From positions 27,519,430 to 27,583,429 of the forward strand of contig CM057129.1 in assembly GCA_029964075.1 (NCBI GenBank): a stretch of 64,000 nucleotides of DNA, given 5' to 3'. Position 1 is the stretch's first letter. Each line of letters opens with the position of its first letter. Shown in pieces: positions 35,464-48,500 of this stretch. A program made the translations under genes and the position numbers. This DNA is from Patiria pectinifera (taxonomy: Eukaryota > Echinodermata > Asteroidea > Valvatida > Asterinidae). The notes below the pieces were generated by a model. The model was not told where the DNA came from and did no database searches. It saw only the letters and a program-made list of their open reading frames with translations.

Positions 35464-35912
35464 TTGTATTACATTGTATCACACTGTACTACATTGCATC
35501 ACACTGTATTACATTGTATCCCACTGTACTACATTGTATCGCACTGTACTACATTGTATGGCACTGTACTACATTGTATGGCACTGTACTACGGTACGTT
35601 GTATCCCACTGTACTACATTGTATCGCACTGTACTACATTGTATGGCACTGTACTACGGTACGTTGTATCACACTGTACTACATTGCATCACACTGTACT
35701 ACATTGTATCGCACTGTACTACATTGTATCGCACTGTACTACATTGCATCGCACTGTACTACATTGTATCGCACTGTACTACTTTGTATCGCACTGTACT
35801 ACATTGTATGGCACTGTACTACATTGTATCACACTGTACTACGGTACATTGTATCACACTGTACTACATTGCATCACACTAATCTATCACACTGTATTAC
35901 ATTGTATTTACT
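35464..35912. repeat. 20-bp minisatellite open in all three plus-strand frames
   Basis: The unit actgtactacattgtatcgc repeats about 21 times, with variants tcaca, tggca and an inserted ggtac. Because 20 is not a multiple of 3 and the unit makes no plus-strand stop in any frame, three long overlapping frames arise. The right flank (tacattgtatttactc, ccatgaaaccagtgct) resembles 46005-46140, so the array sits in a dispersed repeat. Confidence 0.9.
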
Positions 35913-35997
35913 CTTTAATGTATCCATGAAACCAGTGCTGGGCATTTTGGGGACAGTACAGGGCTTAATGCATGGCGATAAACTAACATTATACTGA

Positions 35998-38140
35998 AAT
36001 ATAGAATATATAGTTAAGCATATTTGGGTGAAACTCAGGAACGCTTGTGTGTCCTTGTCAAGATAAATATCCCGGATATTCTAAAAACTTTATTAAGCTT
36101 TATGAATGAGACAAACATGACATTTTTCTTGCTACATGACAAAAGTTTCTCTGTTTCAATGTTGGGTGTTCTTTTATGAATTGTATTGTTTCCATACATG
36201 TAAATGTACTGTTGCCAAACACATGTGCAACTTGGAAGACAATTAACTGTGTATATTTAAAAAAAACGTAATGTCTATAACTTGACAGATAATATTTTAT
36301 GAGCTACATGTATTGATCAAATTATGTACAACCAAGACCTATTGGAAATCGTTCAAACTTGTCAGGTGCATTATTAGATGTATGAATCTTCATTTGGTTG
36401 TGTACATAATTACTGTCCCGTTAAATTTTATGAATTTGTATAGTTTGGTGTTTAGCTGTTGGTGGCATGTGCAATGTTGAAAATGCATCTGCTGCAATGT
36501 ATAAACCTGTCTGAATGATCATGTTTACGTGTATTTTAATCATATGGGTATCTTGAGGTTTGTGGTCAAGTAAGTGTGTAGTCTTAGTCCAAGATTGGAT
36601 TTTGATTTGGTTCTAACGCAGCCTGGTCCCTGGCATGTTCGGCAATCAATAGAGGGCGCTATCAACAAGATGACAGGATCAAAAAAACAAATTCATTCTT
36701 GGATCAAGACTAGTAAGTTTGCAGAATCAATTGGAAAGACAAGGAATGTTTCCTGTATATGTACTTAGTTAATAGTCTGGTTTCGGCGCGTGTAGGCCTA
36801 TTAAAATGACACATAGTTTGATCGGGAAATACTGGCACTTGTATGATAAAAGTGTCAGTATCATGAAAGCAACATGTTAGCAATTTTTTGGTCTTAAAAC
36901 AGTAAAGAGGGATTTCAGATTTGAAGAGCTGTGATTCTTACAGGAATACCTGTAGTCAAAAAAAAAATATTAAAGAACTTGTAGAATTGGGGCCACTGAA
37001 TGATTCATACTTGAAATTATTAGGACTGTTGTAGAAGTTGGGCTGATGTAATAAATTAATCAATTGATACGCTTTTGCTTCAAGCTGTATTGTGAGCATT
37101 GCAAGACAAACATTTGTTCTTTTACAAAACAAGAAATACTGAGTATGTGACCTTCTTTGCATTATCCATGTTATCCAACATGTCCAGCATTCAGTTTTAC
37201 ACCAACACACCCACTTAAATTGCATCAGTGAAAAGGTAAAACAAATGTGTCATGAAAGGAATTGTGTTCATCAAGGCCTTTTGCATTTGAAGTCTTATAA
37301 AATAAAAAATTGAATCTTTCTTTAGAAGTTCACAAAAACCTTTAATATGCCCATTTGCCGAGGAGAATTACATATGGAGAGGTTTTTGGGATGTGAGGCA
37401 TAGAGAGGAGACCAAGTTATTTGAGAGGACTTTTGTTGTAAGTTTTGCATCAAATACTCTCTCCTTGTATAGGGTTGCACTGGAATGTAAGAAATGTGGA
37501 AATAAACATGGTCTGGGTGAGTTTGAGGATGATTGTGAAAGTTGTTTTCATTGAAGGACTCGTGTTAATAGTAATCTTTATAATCTTTAAAATAATTTAG
37601 TCTGCTTTTTTCTCTCTGATACAGATAGACAGCAGAGATTGGTAAATATGGAAATAAAAACTGTTATTGCCATTTCCCACGCCTCAGTGCTTCAACGACC
37701 AATTATGACTCTTTTAATTAAAAGGAATAAGCTCTTAGCAGCGCTATCGAATAGGTCGCTGGCCACACAAGCGAAATATGTGAACCACTTTTCATTTTGC
37801 CTACATATCTCAGGTCGGCTAATAGCATGTTTATGTGTCCAGATAATAAATCAACAAAATCAGGTGGCCTGATGTTGCGCTCTTAACAAGATCTTCAGAG
37901 GCAAAAGATAATACACACAAATTTCAATGAATCTTTACTACCCTTTCACAGCACACAACACACGTTTTTCATCACAACAGATGTGAATGAGTACAACAAA
38001 CACAACTTTTTTTCTTTTCATAACCAACTTTCATTGTTTTATTGACTGGATTCATCACAAACATTCACAGCTGGATGACAGCATTATGACCGCCTCAATA
38101 TCAAACAAATCAAAGAAATCACCAAAAGACTAAAACTCGA
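35998..38140. other. Intergenic DNA with a candidate FRMD poly(A) signal
   Basis: No coding segment was recognised. AATAAA at 37501-37506 is followed by a GT-rich stretch (ggtctgggtgagtttgagg), a good poly(A) context for a long FRMD 3' UTR. This is a candidate only. Confidence 0.35.
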
Positions 38141-38144
38141 CACA

Positions 38145-38226
38145 TTTGGATAGTGGTTAGTGGGTAGAGCCCCGGAACGACAATCTAGAGATCACAGGTT
38201 CAGTTCCTGTTTCAGTCAATTTCTTT
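38145..38226 (+). mobile_element. tRNA-derived SINE head
   Basis: An A-box-like tagtgggtagagc and a B-box-like ggttcagttcc are about 35 bp apart, as in tRNA promoters. The acceptor ends do not pair. It is followed by an A-rich tail (aaataaaaaacaaaaaag). I read it as a SINE and not a tRNA gene. Confidence 0.6.
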
Positions 38227-38279
38227 GTTCAACTTTATAATTTTCAAATAAAAAACAAAAAAGAATAGACAAAAAGAGT

Positions 38280-41170
38280 CCATCCAATGTAACATGATTT
38301 AAAATTACATTGTCCTTTTCTTTTGAAGGGGGGGGTGGAAGGTGGTCTTAATTAGCAGATGGATCTAACCATTTTTGATGAAACTATTTGATTTGGTTAA
38401 TATGTTTTTGAATCAAAGAAAAATTACATGAACTTAAGATGCCAGAAAATGTGGCGTACAAGTTTGACATTTATCTAACTGCATCTTTCGACAAAGACAG
38501 AAAAATAAATAACAGGTACCAAAATAGTGTCACCAGATAGTGCCTCGAACCTCCAGGTACTACACCTCCAGTACAACTTCACAGCCAGTAGAACAATTGC
38601 CAACTCAACAAATAAAGACAATGCAGTACACTTGAAAAATCACTGCAGTGTAACATGGAATATTTTCGGGTACCCCTTGTCTTAGTAGTTGCGAATTTAT
38701 CAAAGAAAATACCACCAAATACAAACAAGTGATAGAGTGCTTTCATACAATACTGGATGGCACAACCTGACAACAGCAATCAAACAGTACAGTTTACGCT
38801 GAAACTAGAGTAATTTAATGAAAACCTTCAGCCTCGCAATTGTTACAGAACAAAAGACAAACAAAAAAAGACGTTTTAAAAAGATAGAGTTCCAATTTCT
38901 CGGACAACCATGAGAGTTCTCCAGCACATGGAAGGATTGCTACAATAAACATAACAAGATTACTGTTTTTTTCACAATCATAAAATATGATGAGCACACT
39001 CCATCATTTGTGAACCTCAGTCCTAAACAAAAATAATACTTCAAAACCAAAACATATAGCTTTCATTGTTTACCCACGTACATACATGTACATCTTTTTT
39101 TGGGAAAATGACAAAGTTATGAACTTCAAACTTTTTTGTTGTGGTGTCCTAAAACACGAATCTTTTATAGGGAACGTTTTTGCATTACTGCATGCAAGTA
39201 ACAAAATTGCTGTAAACCTGAAGTATTTTGAGACTCGGAGGCTTATTCAAAATTTGTCATTATAATAATTTCCCCTAGCTGTTGATTTTTTTTTCCAATT
39301 TAATTTTTTTTGGGGGGAGGGGGAAGGGTGGCGCAAAAATCAAGCAACAAAATGGAAATAAACACGCTATGAACCATTCAATTTGACAGTTTGTACATCA
39401 GGCTTTTTTCAAAGGCCTTTCGCTGTTAATTAAACCACTAATTCTTTATATCAACCTTTTTTATCAATAATCATTCACAAAAGACAGAAGAAATAAATCC
39501 ATGAGGCTTTTCACACCCAGCTTCATAAAAACCTGTTAGACACGTGTGCCTCAAATCTTGATATGCAATGAAAGTACTGTTTGTATTCACTTTAAAACAT
39601 GCTTTATTTACAAATATAATTGTAATGGATGTGCAACGATTAATTTAAAAAGAAATGTTCAATTCAAGAACCATTTTCTAAAAATAATCTGGGCTACAAG
39701 GCAGTCTTGTTTTTGCTCGAATAACCTTGATTTTAGGCCGGAACAAAGATTCATGTAACCATGGTAAACCACTAATACCAAATGATAGGAAACTGTACTT
39801 TTTGGAGATGGAGGAAGGGAGTGGGGTGTTTTTGAAAAGGGGGGGGGGGGGAACGACAAATTTTCCAGTTGTGCAACGGGAACTTTTATGTTGCACAATT
39901 TCACAAGAGATGGAAAGAGGTATATATATAAGTGCACACAATTAATACTGGACACTGTGACATATTTCAATCTGTGATGACATGATATGCACCGTGTAGT
40001 TCCAAAATTCGAGACAAAATATTCTACAAAAATCATTTGATGCACACTAGTGCAGCAGGATATGTTTTTTCCTGTACATGTAATAGATACGCTTTTCCCC
40101 TTCAGACTGTACTTCTATGCAATTGGAATAAAAAATGTATCAATGCTCCAAGTTTATATGCATGTTGCTGTCACTAAATTCAAGTGTTACACACTATTAG
40201 TATTTACGTAGTGCACATCTGAACGTATATTAAAAGCCAGAACAGGCAAACTACACGAACACATATATGTATGTATACAGCTGTCGCACACAACTTTCTC
40301 AACACTGCTTGTTCTAGTTGCCATTTCATGTAGCACGACATATGACAGAGGGACCCTCCCCCCAGCTCTTGTGTGTTGGTCATTGTGTTACAAGAATCTC
40401 AGGAATTCTTTGGGATATCATGGGGGGATGGGTTAGGTAACAATAGTCTAGGGTGTGTATAGGGTATAGGGAGATGGGGGGGGGGGGTACCCCTTTGTCA
40501 CATATTGTGATGGGTACATAAATACTCCCGGCAAGACAGAAGCACTTCAAACTAGTCAATATTGTTTCCCAGTTTATGTCCAACAAGAATTTAAAAAGAC
40601 ATTACAAAATGATTTAAAAAAACCAAACTGCAACTAAAAGTACAAACTTAGGGACTGTCTTCACAAACTTAATTGAATATTAACGATGGACCTTATATGA
40701 ATTAAGGCGACGGAGTTAGATATCAATGGTCTTGTATCGCTTTGAGAGGCATTTGTTAACCCTTCGTGCATTCAATTTGTTTATACATGAAAAAGAAGAA
40801 GAAAGAACACCCTCCGAGACACCGGCTACGCATGAGGTCTACTGGTAATCTTGTGACTTGTGTAATGCTGGGCTATACATTTGCACACTAATTCAGTAAC
40901 AGCCTTGATGAGCAACAGAAACATGCAGCATCAGGGGGTAAAAATGCAGCCAGGAGAAGAATGGGTCATTTTCAAAGACTATTCAAAAAAGAAAAGAACT
41001 AGAGTTTTGAGACAAGAGGCACTGCCAGGGTTTCAACTCTTCGTGTATCATTTTGTGTCTACCCTAAGGACTCAGTGCACTCTATTCCCCCCTCCCCCTA
41101 ACACTTCAACATTAACCCTCCCAATAATGCAACCATACATTCTGTGCCAAGTACATGTAGTCCTTTCAGT
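38280..41170. other. Intergenic DNA, no gene recognised
   Basis: The stretch holds poly-G tracts (38330, 39310, 39840, 40470) and A/T-rich DNA. I see no supported exon, RNA gene or element with clear ends. Confidence 0.5.
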
Positions 41171-41173
41171 AAA

Positions 41174-41458
41174 AATCATGACTGTTTTCAACAGTTACGA
41201 ATTCCCAGCCTACATAAAGCGGGATTGACTGGCTATGGGACTGTTCATGTAACTTGACACAGCTCTGCGTTGACTGTAGGTAACTGATAAGCCAGCTGTG
41301 CCCACAACTTGCCTGCTTTGTCTGTTCATGGTCTGTTGACTGAGTTTGACTAGTCACAGTGCTTGCTTGACATATTATCTGACTGCTGGTGACTAGTCTG
41401 TAATAAAAGTATAGCAGGAGAAGTGGATGGAAATTTTGACTGTCTGTGACTGTTTAAA
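41174..41458. repeat. Dispersed family Y, intergenic copy
   Basis: It contains gataagccagctgtgcc, gagtttgactagtcacagtg, gactgctggtgactag and gactgtctgtgactgttt. It is the best preserved copy of the four and directly adjoins a family Z copy. Confidence 0.6.
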
Positions 41459-41461
41459 TTG

Positions 41462-41715
41462 CAATAGGGTTAAGGGCGAGTTGGGGAAGACCAGGTGGAA
41501 GGACAATTGAACGCATTGCTGACGGCGCCTGATGCTCGTGCAATGACGCTATGGATTTGTCCAGTTCAGAACAAGATACGTCTTGCGTGAATACTTGTGC
41601 AAACCAGAACCCAGTGTCCCTCCCATTGAGGTTGTCAAAAGTGGTTACACAGCGCCCTCTGCTGTTCACAGACGGAGTCCACTGCCAACCACTTGGCCAA
41701 CGAACATAGCACACC
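41462..41715 (+). repeat. Dispersed family Z, intergenic copy
   Basis: It runs gagttggggaagacc, gcattgctgacggcgcctga, gacgctatgg, then gcgccctctgctgtt near 41653. The order matches 57190-57365 and the minus-strand copy at 26880-27150. No protein is encoded. Confidence 0.55.
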
Positions 41716-42856
41716 TTTTGTTATCCCAGAAACATCAAACAACCCGTGTGTAGTTACATGGGATTTTGAAGACATCATATATGAGTTTAACACTGAACGA
41801 TACATCTTTATTACAAAAAGAAAAATAATAATAATCATAAAATGAATAATAAATGGTAATTTTAAGTTTACGGGAGAATAAAAATATACAACACATATTT
41901 AGTTTTTTAAATGAGAAATCACATTTAATGAGTTGAGTTGGTACGGACTAACATGAAGTACTTGGTATTAAATACAGATTTGAGAAACACATCGGCTTCT
42001 CGAAGAGCACTCAAAGAAAATGATAATATGCCAATAAAATTTAAAAAAAAAATAATTGAAATAATCCATATACACTGTACAGATAGATGTATTTAAAATG
42101 CTTCATGGTGTTTGAAATTGGGGGTGTTTTTTCCTGCTTCAGACTTTGTTTTACATTTTAACAATTTTAAAAGTAACCTAGTTATTATAAATCTGTTAAA
42201 ATGCACAACCAAACTCAAAGAAGTTTTACTTTTGAAAAATACCAAAAAAAATGCGAAGTGATTTTTGTCATAATAACAGACTTTGAATCATTTGTTGACT
42301 CGTGTGTACCAATGCTGAAGATGATGTTATTACCCCTGTTCATCACGCTTATAAATCATACATACAGCCCCAATGACTCATTGTGAAATATGCAGCAGTG
42401 CAGGGAGGACAATACTGAAGAACACCCATACAATAGCTTAGCATCCACATTGTGCTAATCCAGACTGAACAGACCAGCAGGCATCAAAGGGATTACAAAA
42501 CAAAACAAAACAAAACAAATCCAACAAGATCTTGAATAAAAACTTGGCTCATCATTACAAAAGAATGGAAAACAAAGCCATGAAGCTTTGTGGGATTGCT
42601 AATATGTACTTTTGGACATGGAACCATACAGGCCAATGGGAGCAAGCACATTTGGAGTCAAGTTTTACATAAAGTACACCTATGGTCACCCAAAATGTAG
42701 TTCATGATGTAGACAAATTAACCTGGTGAAAAGTTTCTTCATACCTGTGAGCAAACTGTGAAGCGTCCAGCATTCTTCTTCGTATGAATTCCACTTACAA
42801 GAAGCAGAATCTGCACAGATTTATTTTATATTGGGTTTTGCTCTTCCCTGACGTAT
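41716..42856. other. Intergenic DNA, no gene recognised
   Basis: A/T-rich sequence with no supported exon or element. A short caaaa-type simple repeat lies at 42498-42518. Confidence 0.45.
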
Positions 42857-43540
42857 TTATAAACACTGTACAATATGTCCCAAGAAAGAGTCCTTCTAAC
42901 TATTTTGCCAATTAAATAGCAAAACTGTGAAGTCAATTTTGAAAATTGTTGATTGTGCAGATACTCCTTATCCTTGGCCTAAACCCCTATGAGTTTCATT
43001 TAATTTCAGTCACGCATCACTGCACAATGGTCAATTGATCACAACAACATTTTTGGACACTGTGACCAAGTTCCTTGCCTTAATCAATTTCAGTGCTGTG
43101 TTATGTAAGCTGTGTAAAATCCTGCATGTTGTGAAAAAAAGGCTGATGTGGTTTGGGATTGGAATCATTTGCCCTTGAGCATTAAACTGAGGTCTTGCCA
43201 TGATGACTGATAGCCAGGCAAATGATTCCAATCCCAACCGCAGCCCTTTTCACAACATGCAGGATTTTACACAGCTTACATAACACAGCACTGAGTTAAT
43301 TAAGGCAAGGAACTTGGTCACTAGGTCCACAAATGTTGTTGTGATCAATTGACCATTGTGCAGTGAGGCGTGACACTGAAATTAAATTAAACTTATAGGG
43401 GTTTAGGCCAAGGATAAGGAGTATCTACACAATCAAAAAGTTTTTCAAAATTGACTTCATGGTTTTGTACTTATTTCAAAAATAGTCAAACAGACACTTT
43501 TTGGGGGACATACTGTACAGTGTATACTCAGTGTTTATAA
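42857..43540. mobile_element. 684-bp foldback element with arms over 300 bp
   Basis: The left arm (42857 to about 43171) and right arm (about 43209-43540) are reverse complements over nearly their whole length. Words such as tggtcaattgatcacaacaa, gcatgttgtgaaaa and tgggattggaatcatttgcc mark the pairing. The loop is about 37 bp. The ends read TTATAAACACTG and the inverse; no target duplication was clear. No protein is encoded. Confidence 0.85.
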
Positions 43541-43555
43541 CCAGCCAGCCCGACC

Positions 43556-43642
43556 CCACAAGCTCGGTGGTCGAGTGGTAAGACGTCTGCACTAGTAAGC
43601 AGGAGGTCATGGGCTCGAGTCCCACTCAAGTAAGCTTGTGAA
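43556..43642 (+). mobile_element. tRNA-derived SINE
   Basis: The A-box region ggtggtcgagtggtaagac and the B box gggctcgagtccc are spaced as in tRNAs, and a T-arm-like stem can be drawn. The 5' and 3' ends do not form an acceptor stem, so it is unlikely to be a working tRNA. It starts 15 bp after the foldback element. Confidence 0.7.
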
Positions 43643-44339
43643 TTGTTCTTGCAAGCCCTTGGACAACACTGACTACACAGTGTTTATAAATACATCGGCA
43701 GAGGGCAAAATACAATATAAAATTGACATCTTCCCGATGCAAATTTCATCTGACAAAATGTTTGCACAGGGTTGTCGGAGTGTCGGTAATTTTAAATTCT
43801 CATTCCTGCATGGATCACCAGATTTATTGACAGGATGAAGCTGGGGGCTACGTGCATTGTACGTTGTAGCACTGTTGTAAATAAAATGACAGGTGGAACA
43901 GTGTATAGACTTTTAGTCGGGTGATTCTAAGCAATCCCAAGTACACTTCTATGAGAAAATGCAATGATCCGTAGGCCCGTAGCAGGAATCGTGTTTCTGG
44001 TGATGCTCGTGCTTGACAGAAATAACGACACTCGCAGATGCCACATACTTAGCAAATATATCCACATTTACAACATCTGAGGTGCAGGATTGAACAAAGT
44101 GAACTGTTACACCGGAATATGCTGGATACGGGAAGGGTAAACATCGTGAACACAAAGGGACAAATTGCGTGCATACTGAAGACCAAAACAGTAAGCACTA
44201 CTGCACGGCTAGAAACTGATACCAATTTCTTTTCTTTGATGCTTAAGGCTGAAAACAATAATTTTTCATGATCTTGAACTTCACTTAGATAATTAATCGC
44301 ACAATTTAAAAAAAAGGTGGGTGATAATCCCACCGACCT

Positions 44340-45588
44340 GCCACAAAAAATGGCATCTTTTTCATTTAAGTTGGAGTAAAAAGGAAGAATTCAGGTCCTT
44401 TACAACAACAGTAAGCCTCATATTTAATACAAATGCACAGTGCAAAGTACATATTGGTGAGTTGCTATACAGATACATGTAGACCCTTACACGCTGTAGC
44501 CATCTTGGATATACTTCTCATATAACATGATAAACTCATTTGACTGGGACTCATCCCCACGTCTCAAATTTTTCAAAATTGTTTGAAAAAAATCAAGGCC
44601 AAATAGATTTTGTCTATAATCATACCTGCCTATTACCGAAACGACCTCGAACCGAATATTACAACTTCGCTATGACTTGGATCCGTTCAATTGAATGTTT
44701 TTCACGACTGAGTCCTAATCTCGTTACGACATTAGAGACAGAGCACCAACAGAGTGCTGACACAACCCATTGAGTAACGACACAAAAGACTGAGAACCGA
44801 TGCCGAAACAACTCCAAAATGACAGAGTGACGTCATCTTCGGAAATTCACGTCGTATTTATTGTATCAAAGTCGGCTAAAAAAAATTTGGCCGACCATGT
44901 ACGACCACTGCCGATCTCGTACAGACTTTTGCGATTTTGTTACGCCTTTGTTACGCCCTCGTTATGACACAACCATTTGAGAACAGACAGAGAATAGACT
45001 CTGATCCGTTTTGGATTTTCTTGCCGACAATCACGATATGTTTTAACTATTGAAACTAATCGTAGCTCCACTGCCGACCATGCACAACCTGTAGGATGCC
45101 GAAACGGCGCTCAAGAAGTCATTCCGATAAAGTTCAGATGTCGTTCCGAGTTTCACGTTGTCGTCGAGTCTTGCGTCTCAGCACTGTCTTATCGTGATCG
45201 GGAGGCAACGTTGTGACAGTGTGACAGACGCCTTACTGTTCAGATAATCCGTGTCACAGGGCAGCCGCTTTGTACAAGAGCTAGCACAATGCTTTCGCCA
45301 TTGGAGGGGGCCAACGTTTATGTACAGTGCTAGGGTTTGCGGTGGATTCAGTCTACACTGCCCATAACCGGTTCCCTTATGGATAACATTAACAAACCAA
45401 TTCACCCTATACCATGTAATATGAAATTGTCAGCTTGTCTACAGCGCCACGACAAGCACATAAACATCCACTGTTTTTCCTAGTGCTATTCTCTTTCCTC
45501 ATGTACCAAAGATGACTGCAGTGCGCATGGTCGTTACTTTTCCCTACTAGCTGATTTGGGGGGAGAGGGGGGGGGGGGAGTTGCTGGA
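44340..45588. other. Presumed RASA1 3' UTR and CpG-rich unresolved stretch
   Basis: Read on the minus strand, this region follows the RASA1 stop. A minus-strand AATAAA is at 44862-44857. From about 44630 to 45190 the sequence is unusually CpG-rich, with many cgacc, ccgaaac and cgttac words and a TGACGTCA at 44829. No exon was recognised. It could be an old element or a regulatory island. Confidence 0.35.
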
Positions 45589-48500
45589 TCATACCAGGGT
45601 GGTGGATCGGCCCATGTACTGATTCCTGTTCTGTGTCAGCATCTCCGTCACCGCCAACAGTTTCTTCAGACTCGGCTGTGGTAAAAACACAGACAAAAAC
45701 ATCAACATATTAAACTCCGGAAAGTCAAAAAAAGTGAGGAAATTCCAAGCTGCAGTATATATACAAAAGTGAATTTATGCTGCAAATACACAAATGACAG
45801 ATTGAGAACAAAAAAAAAGACAAATTCAATAACAAAGTGTTCCAAAGTGTTGATTTTGCTGCTGCGAGATAACGTTAAGGGAAGTACGACTGATCTAATT
45901 GTTAGCATTAATAATAGATTTGTTTTCATAAGATGAACACTCATCATTGTGACAGAAGTTTCATGACGTCATAATTGCTACGTCTCAACCAATTAGCACA
46001 TGTACTACATTGTATTACATTGTGTTTATTCACTGACAAATCAATGAAACAATAGAGTGCTCCAGTGGTTTCTGGCACTATAGGGAGTAATAGGCAGGGC
46101 TGTTTGGGGCGGTACAGTCACTAAAGGGTTAATTGTTACGTCAAACTGAGTGGCAGTGCAGTGAGTGGAAAATAATATATATATTTACTGAATTCCCAAG
46201 CATGGACTAAATCCCACTCCAAATGTTGCAAAATAAGGTTTCTTTTTTATATTTTTCCAACAAAAATATTTGAAAACAATCTTTGGGTTTTGTTCCGATT
46301 TGAGACGCTAATGTTCAAGTTACCTGAACTACACTGAGTTGTTGCAATTCCTTGAGGTGTGTAACATACAGTTGGTGCAGATGCTACTGCTTTATCTTGA
46401 CTTTGTGCCAATTGGGGACTCTGGTGTTCACTTTTCCTGAACTACACCGAGTTGTAATTCCTTGTTGTAAGTAACACACAGTTGGTACAGATGCTACTGC
46501 TTTATCTTGACTTTGTGCCAATTGGGGACTCTGGTGTTCACTTTTCCTGAACTACACTGAGTTGTTGCAATTCCTTGAGGTGTGTAACACGCAGTTGGTG
46601 CAGAGCTTCTGAACAACTACATGTATCTTTGGGCTCTGTGCCAATTTGAGACCCTAGTATTCACTTTACTTGAACTACACTGAGTTATAGCAATTCTTTG
46701 ATGAGCGTAACACATAGTTGGTGCGGAGCTACTGCTGCATCTTGCCTTTGTGCCTATTTAGGTCTGTAGTATTCACTTTACCTGAACTACACTGAGTTGT
46801 TGCAATTCCTTGAGGTGTGTAACACACAGTTGGTGCAAAGCTACTGCTGTATCTTTGCTTTGTGCCTATTTAGGTATGTGGTATTCGCTTCACCTGAACT
46901 ACACTGAGTTGTTGCAATTCCTTGAGGTGTGTAACACACAGTTGGTGCAAAGCTACTGCTGTATCTTGGCTTTGTGCCAATTTAGGACTGTAGTATTCAC
47001 TTCACCTGAACTACACTGAGTTGTTGCAATTCCTTGAGGTGTGTAACACACAGTTGGTGCAAAGCTACTGCTATATCTTGGCTTTGTGCACATTTAGGTC
47101 TGCAGTATTCACTTAACTTGAACTACACTGAGTTGTAGCAATTCCTTGAGGTGTGTAACACACAGTTGGTGCAAAGCTACTGCTGTATCTTGGCTTTGTG
47201 CACATTTAGGTCTGTAGTATTCACTTTACCTGAACTACACTGAGTTGTTGCAATTCCTTGAGGTGAGTAACACATAGTTGGTGCAAAGCTACTGCTGTAT
47301 CTTGGCTTTGTGCCCATTAAGGTCTGTAGTATTCACTTTACCTGAACTACAGTAAGTTGTTGCAATTCCTTGAGGTGTGTAACACATAGTTGGTGCAAAG
47401 CTACTACTATATCTTGGCTTTGTGCACATTTAGGTCTGTAGTATTCACTTTACTTGAACTACACTGAGTTATAGCAATTTTTTGATGAATGTAACACATA
47501 GTTGGTGCAAAGCTACTGCTGTATCTTGGCTTTGTGCACATTTAGGACTGAGGTATTCGCTTCACCTGAACTACACTGAGTTGTTGCAATTCCTTGAGGT
47601 GTGTAACACATAGTTGGTGCAAAGCTACTGCTGTATCTTGGCTTTGTGCCTATTTACATGTAAGTATAGTTGGACTCCCTATTATCGCGGCATCCCTATT
47701 ATCGCGGTATGGGAAATTTCTCTTTGTACAGTGTCAAAACTCCTTCAAGTGGCGATTTTTATCCAGTTCACCAGTCATCAAATATTTTCTACCGAAATGT
47801 ATAAAAAGGACGATTAAAAAATGTTTTGTCTTTCGATTTTAATAAATATTAACGTTTTCCAAAACTTGCAAAATTTTCCCTCATCGTGTCTGCTAAAAAG
47901 GTACCGTTTATATTTTAACATAAATCTTTAATTGCGCTCTGTCCATGAAAGTTCCATTGTCTGGTTCCCATTCTTCAGCTGCAAATGTAAAATGAAGTCG
48001 AACGACGATATTTGCAGCGCGAAATCGTAACAACTTTTACGGGATCAAAATAAGCACCGCGCGTTAGCGAAAATAAAACGGCACACCGTGTAAAGTGAAT
48101 GGCGCCCTCAATCGCCGATCAGTAGACTTGCCTCAGGGATTTGTGTTCTCCTTTCGGGGAAGGGCAGGGTCTTAAGAAATCATCCTGCAGACATTTTGTC
48201 TTTAATCTACTTGAACGTTACAGGGAAAATATCAGACTTTATTCAGGGGGTGTTTTGGTCAAAGATAAACTATGAACAAAAAAGTTGGGATCATTATAAA
48301 AACCACTTCCCGCATACCGCGATAATAGGGAGTCCACCTCCGTTCGCACACGCCGCGCAAGTCTATTTTCACAGGCATCGTACACGGAATAAACCACACC
48401 ACCCGTCAGATTTTTTTATATTAATTTAAAAAGGAAGAGTTATACAACACATAAGACAGGACAATTCTGGAAGGTTAGTGGGCAATCTCTATTCCTAACG

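Noticed and set aside
35427-35997. Three overlapping long open frames of Tyr/His/Cys/Leu-rich repeats
   Set aside because: They arise from a 20-bp minisatellite with no stop in any plus-strand frame. There are no splice sites, domain or codon signal to support a gene.
41454-41714. 86-codon minus-strand open frame
   Set aside because: It is the antisense translation of a dispersed family Z repeat, also found at 26880-27150 and 57190-57365.
43561-43635. Possible tRNA gene
   Set aside because: The A and B boxes and a T-arm are present, but no acceptor stem can be paired, so a tRNA-derived SINE is the better reading.
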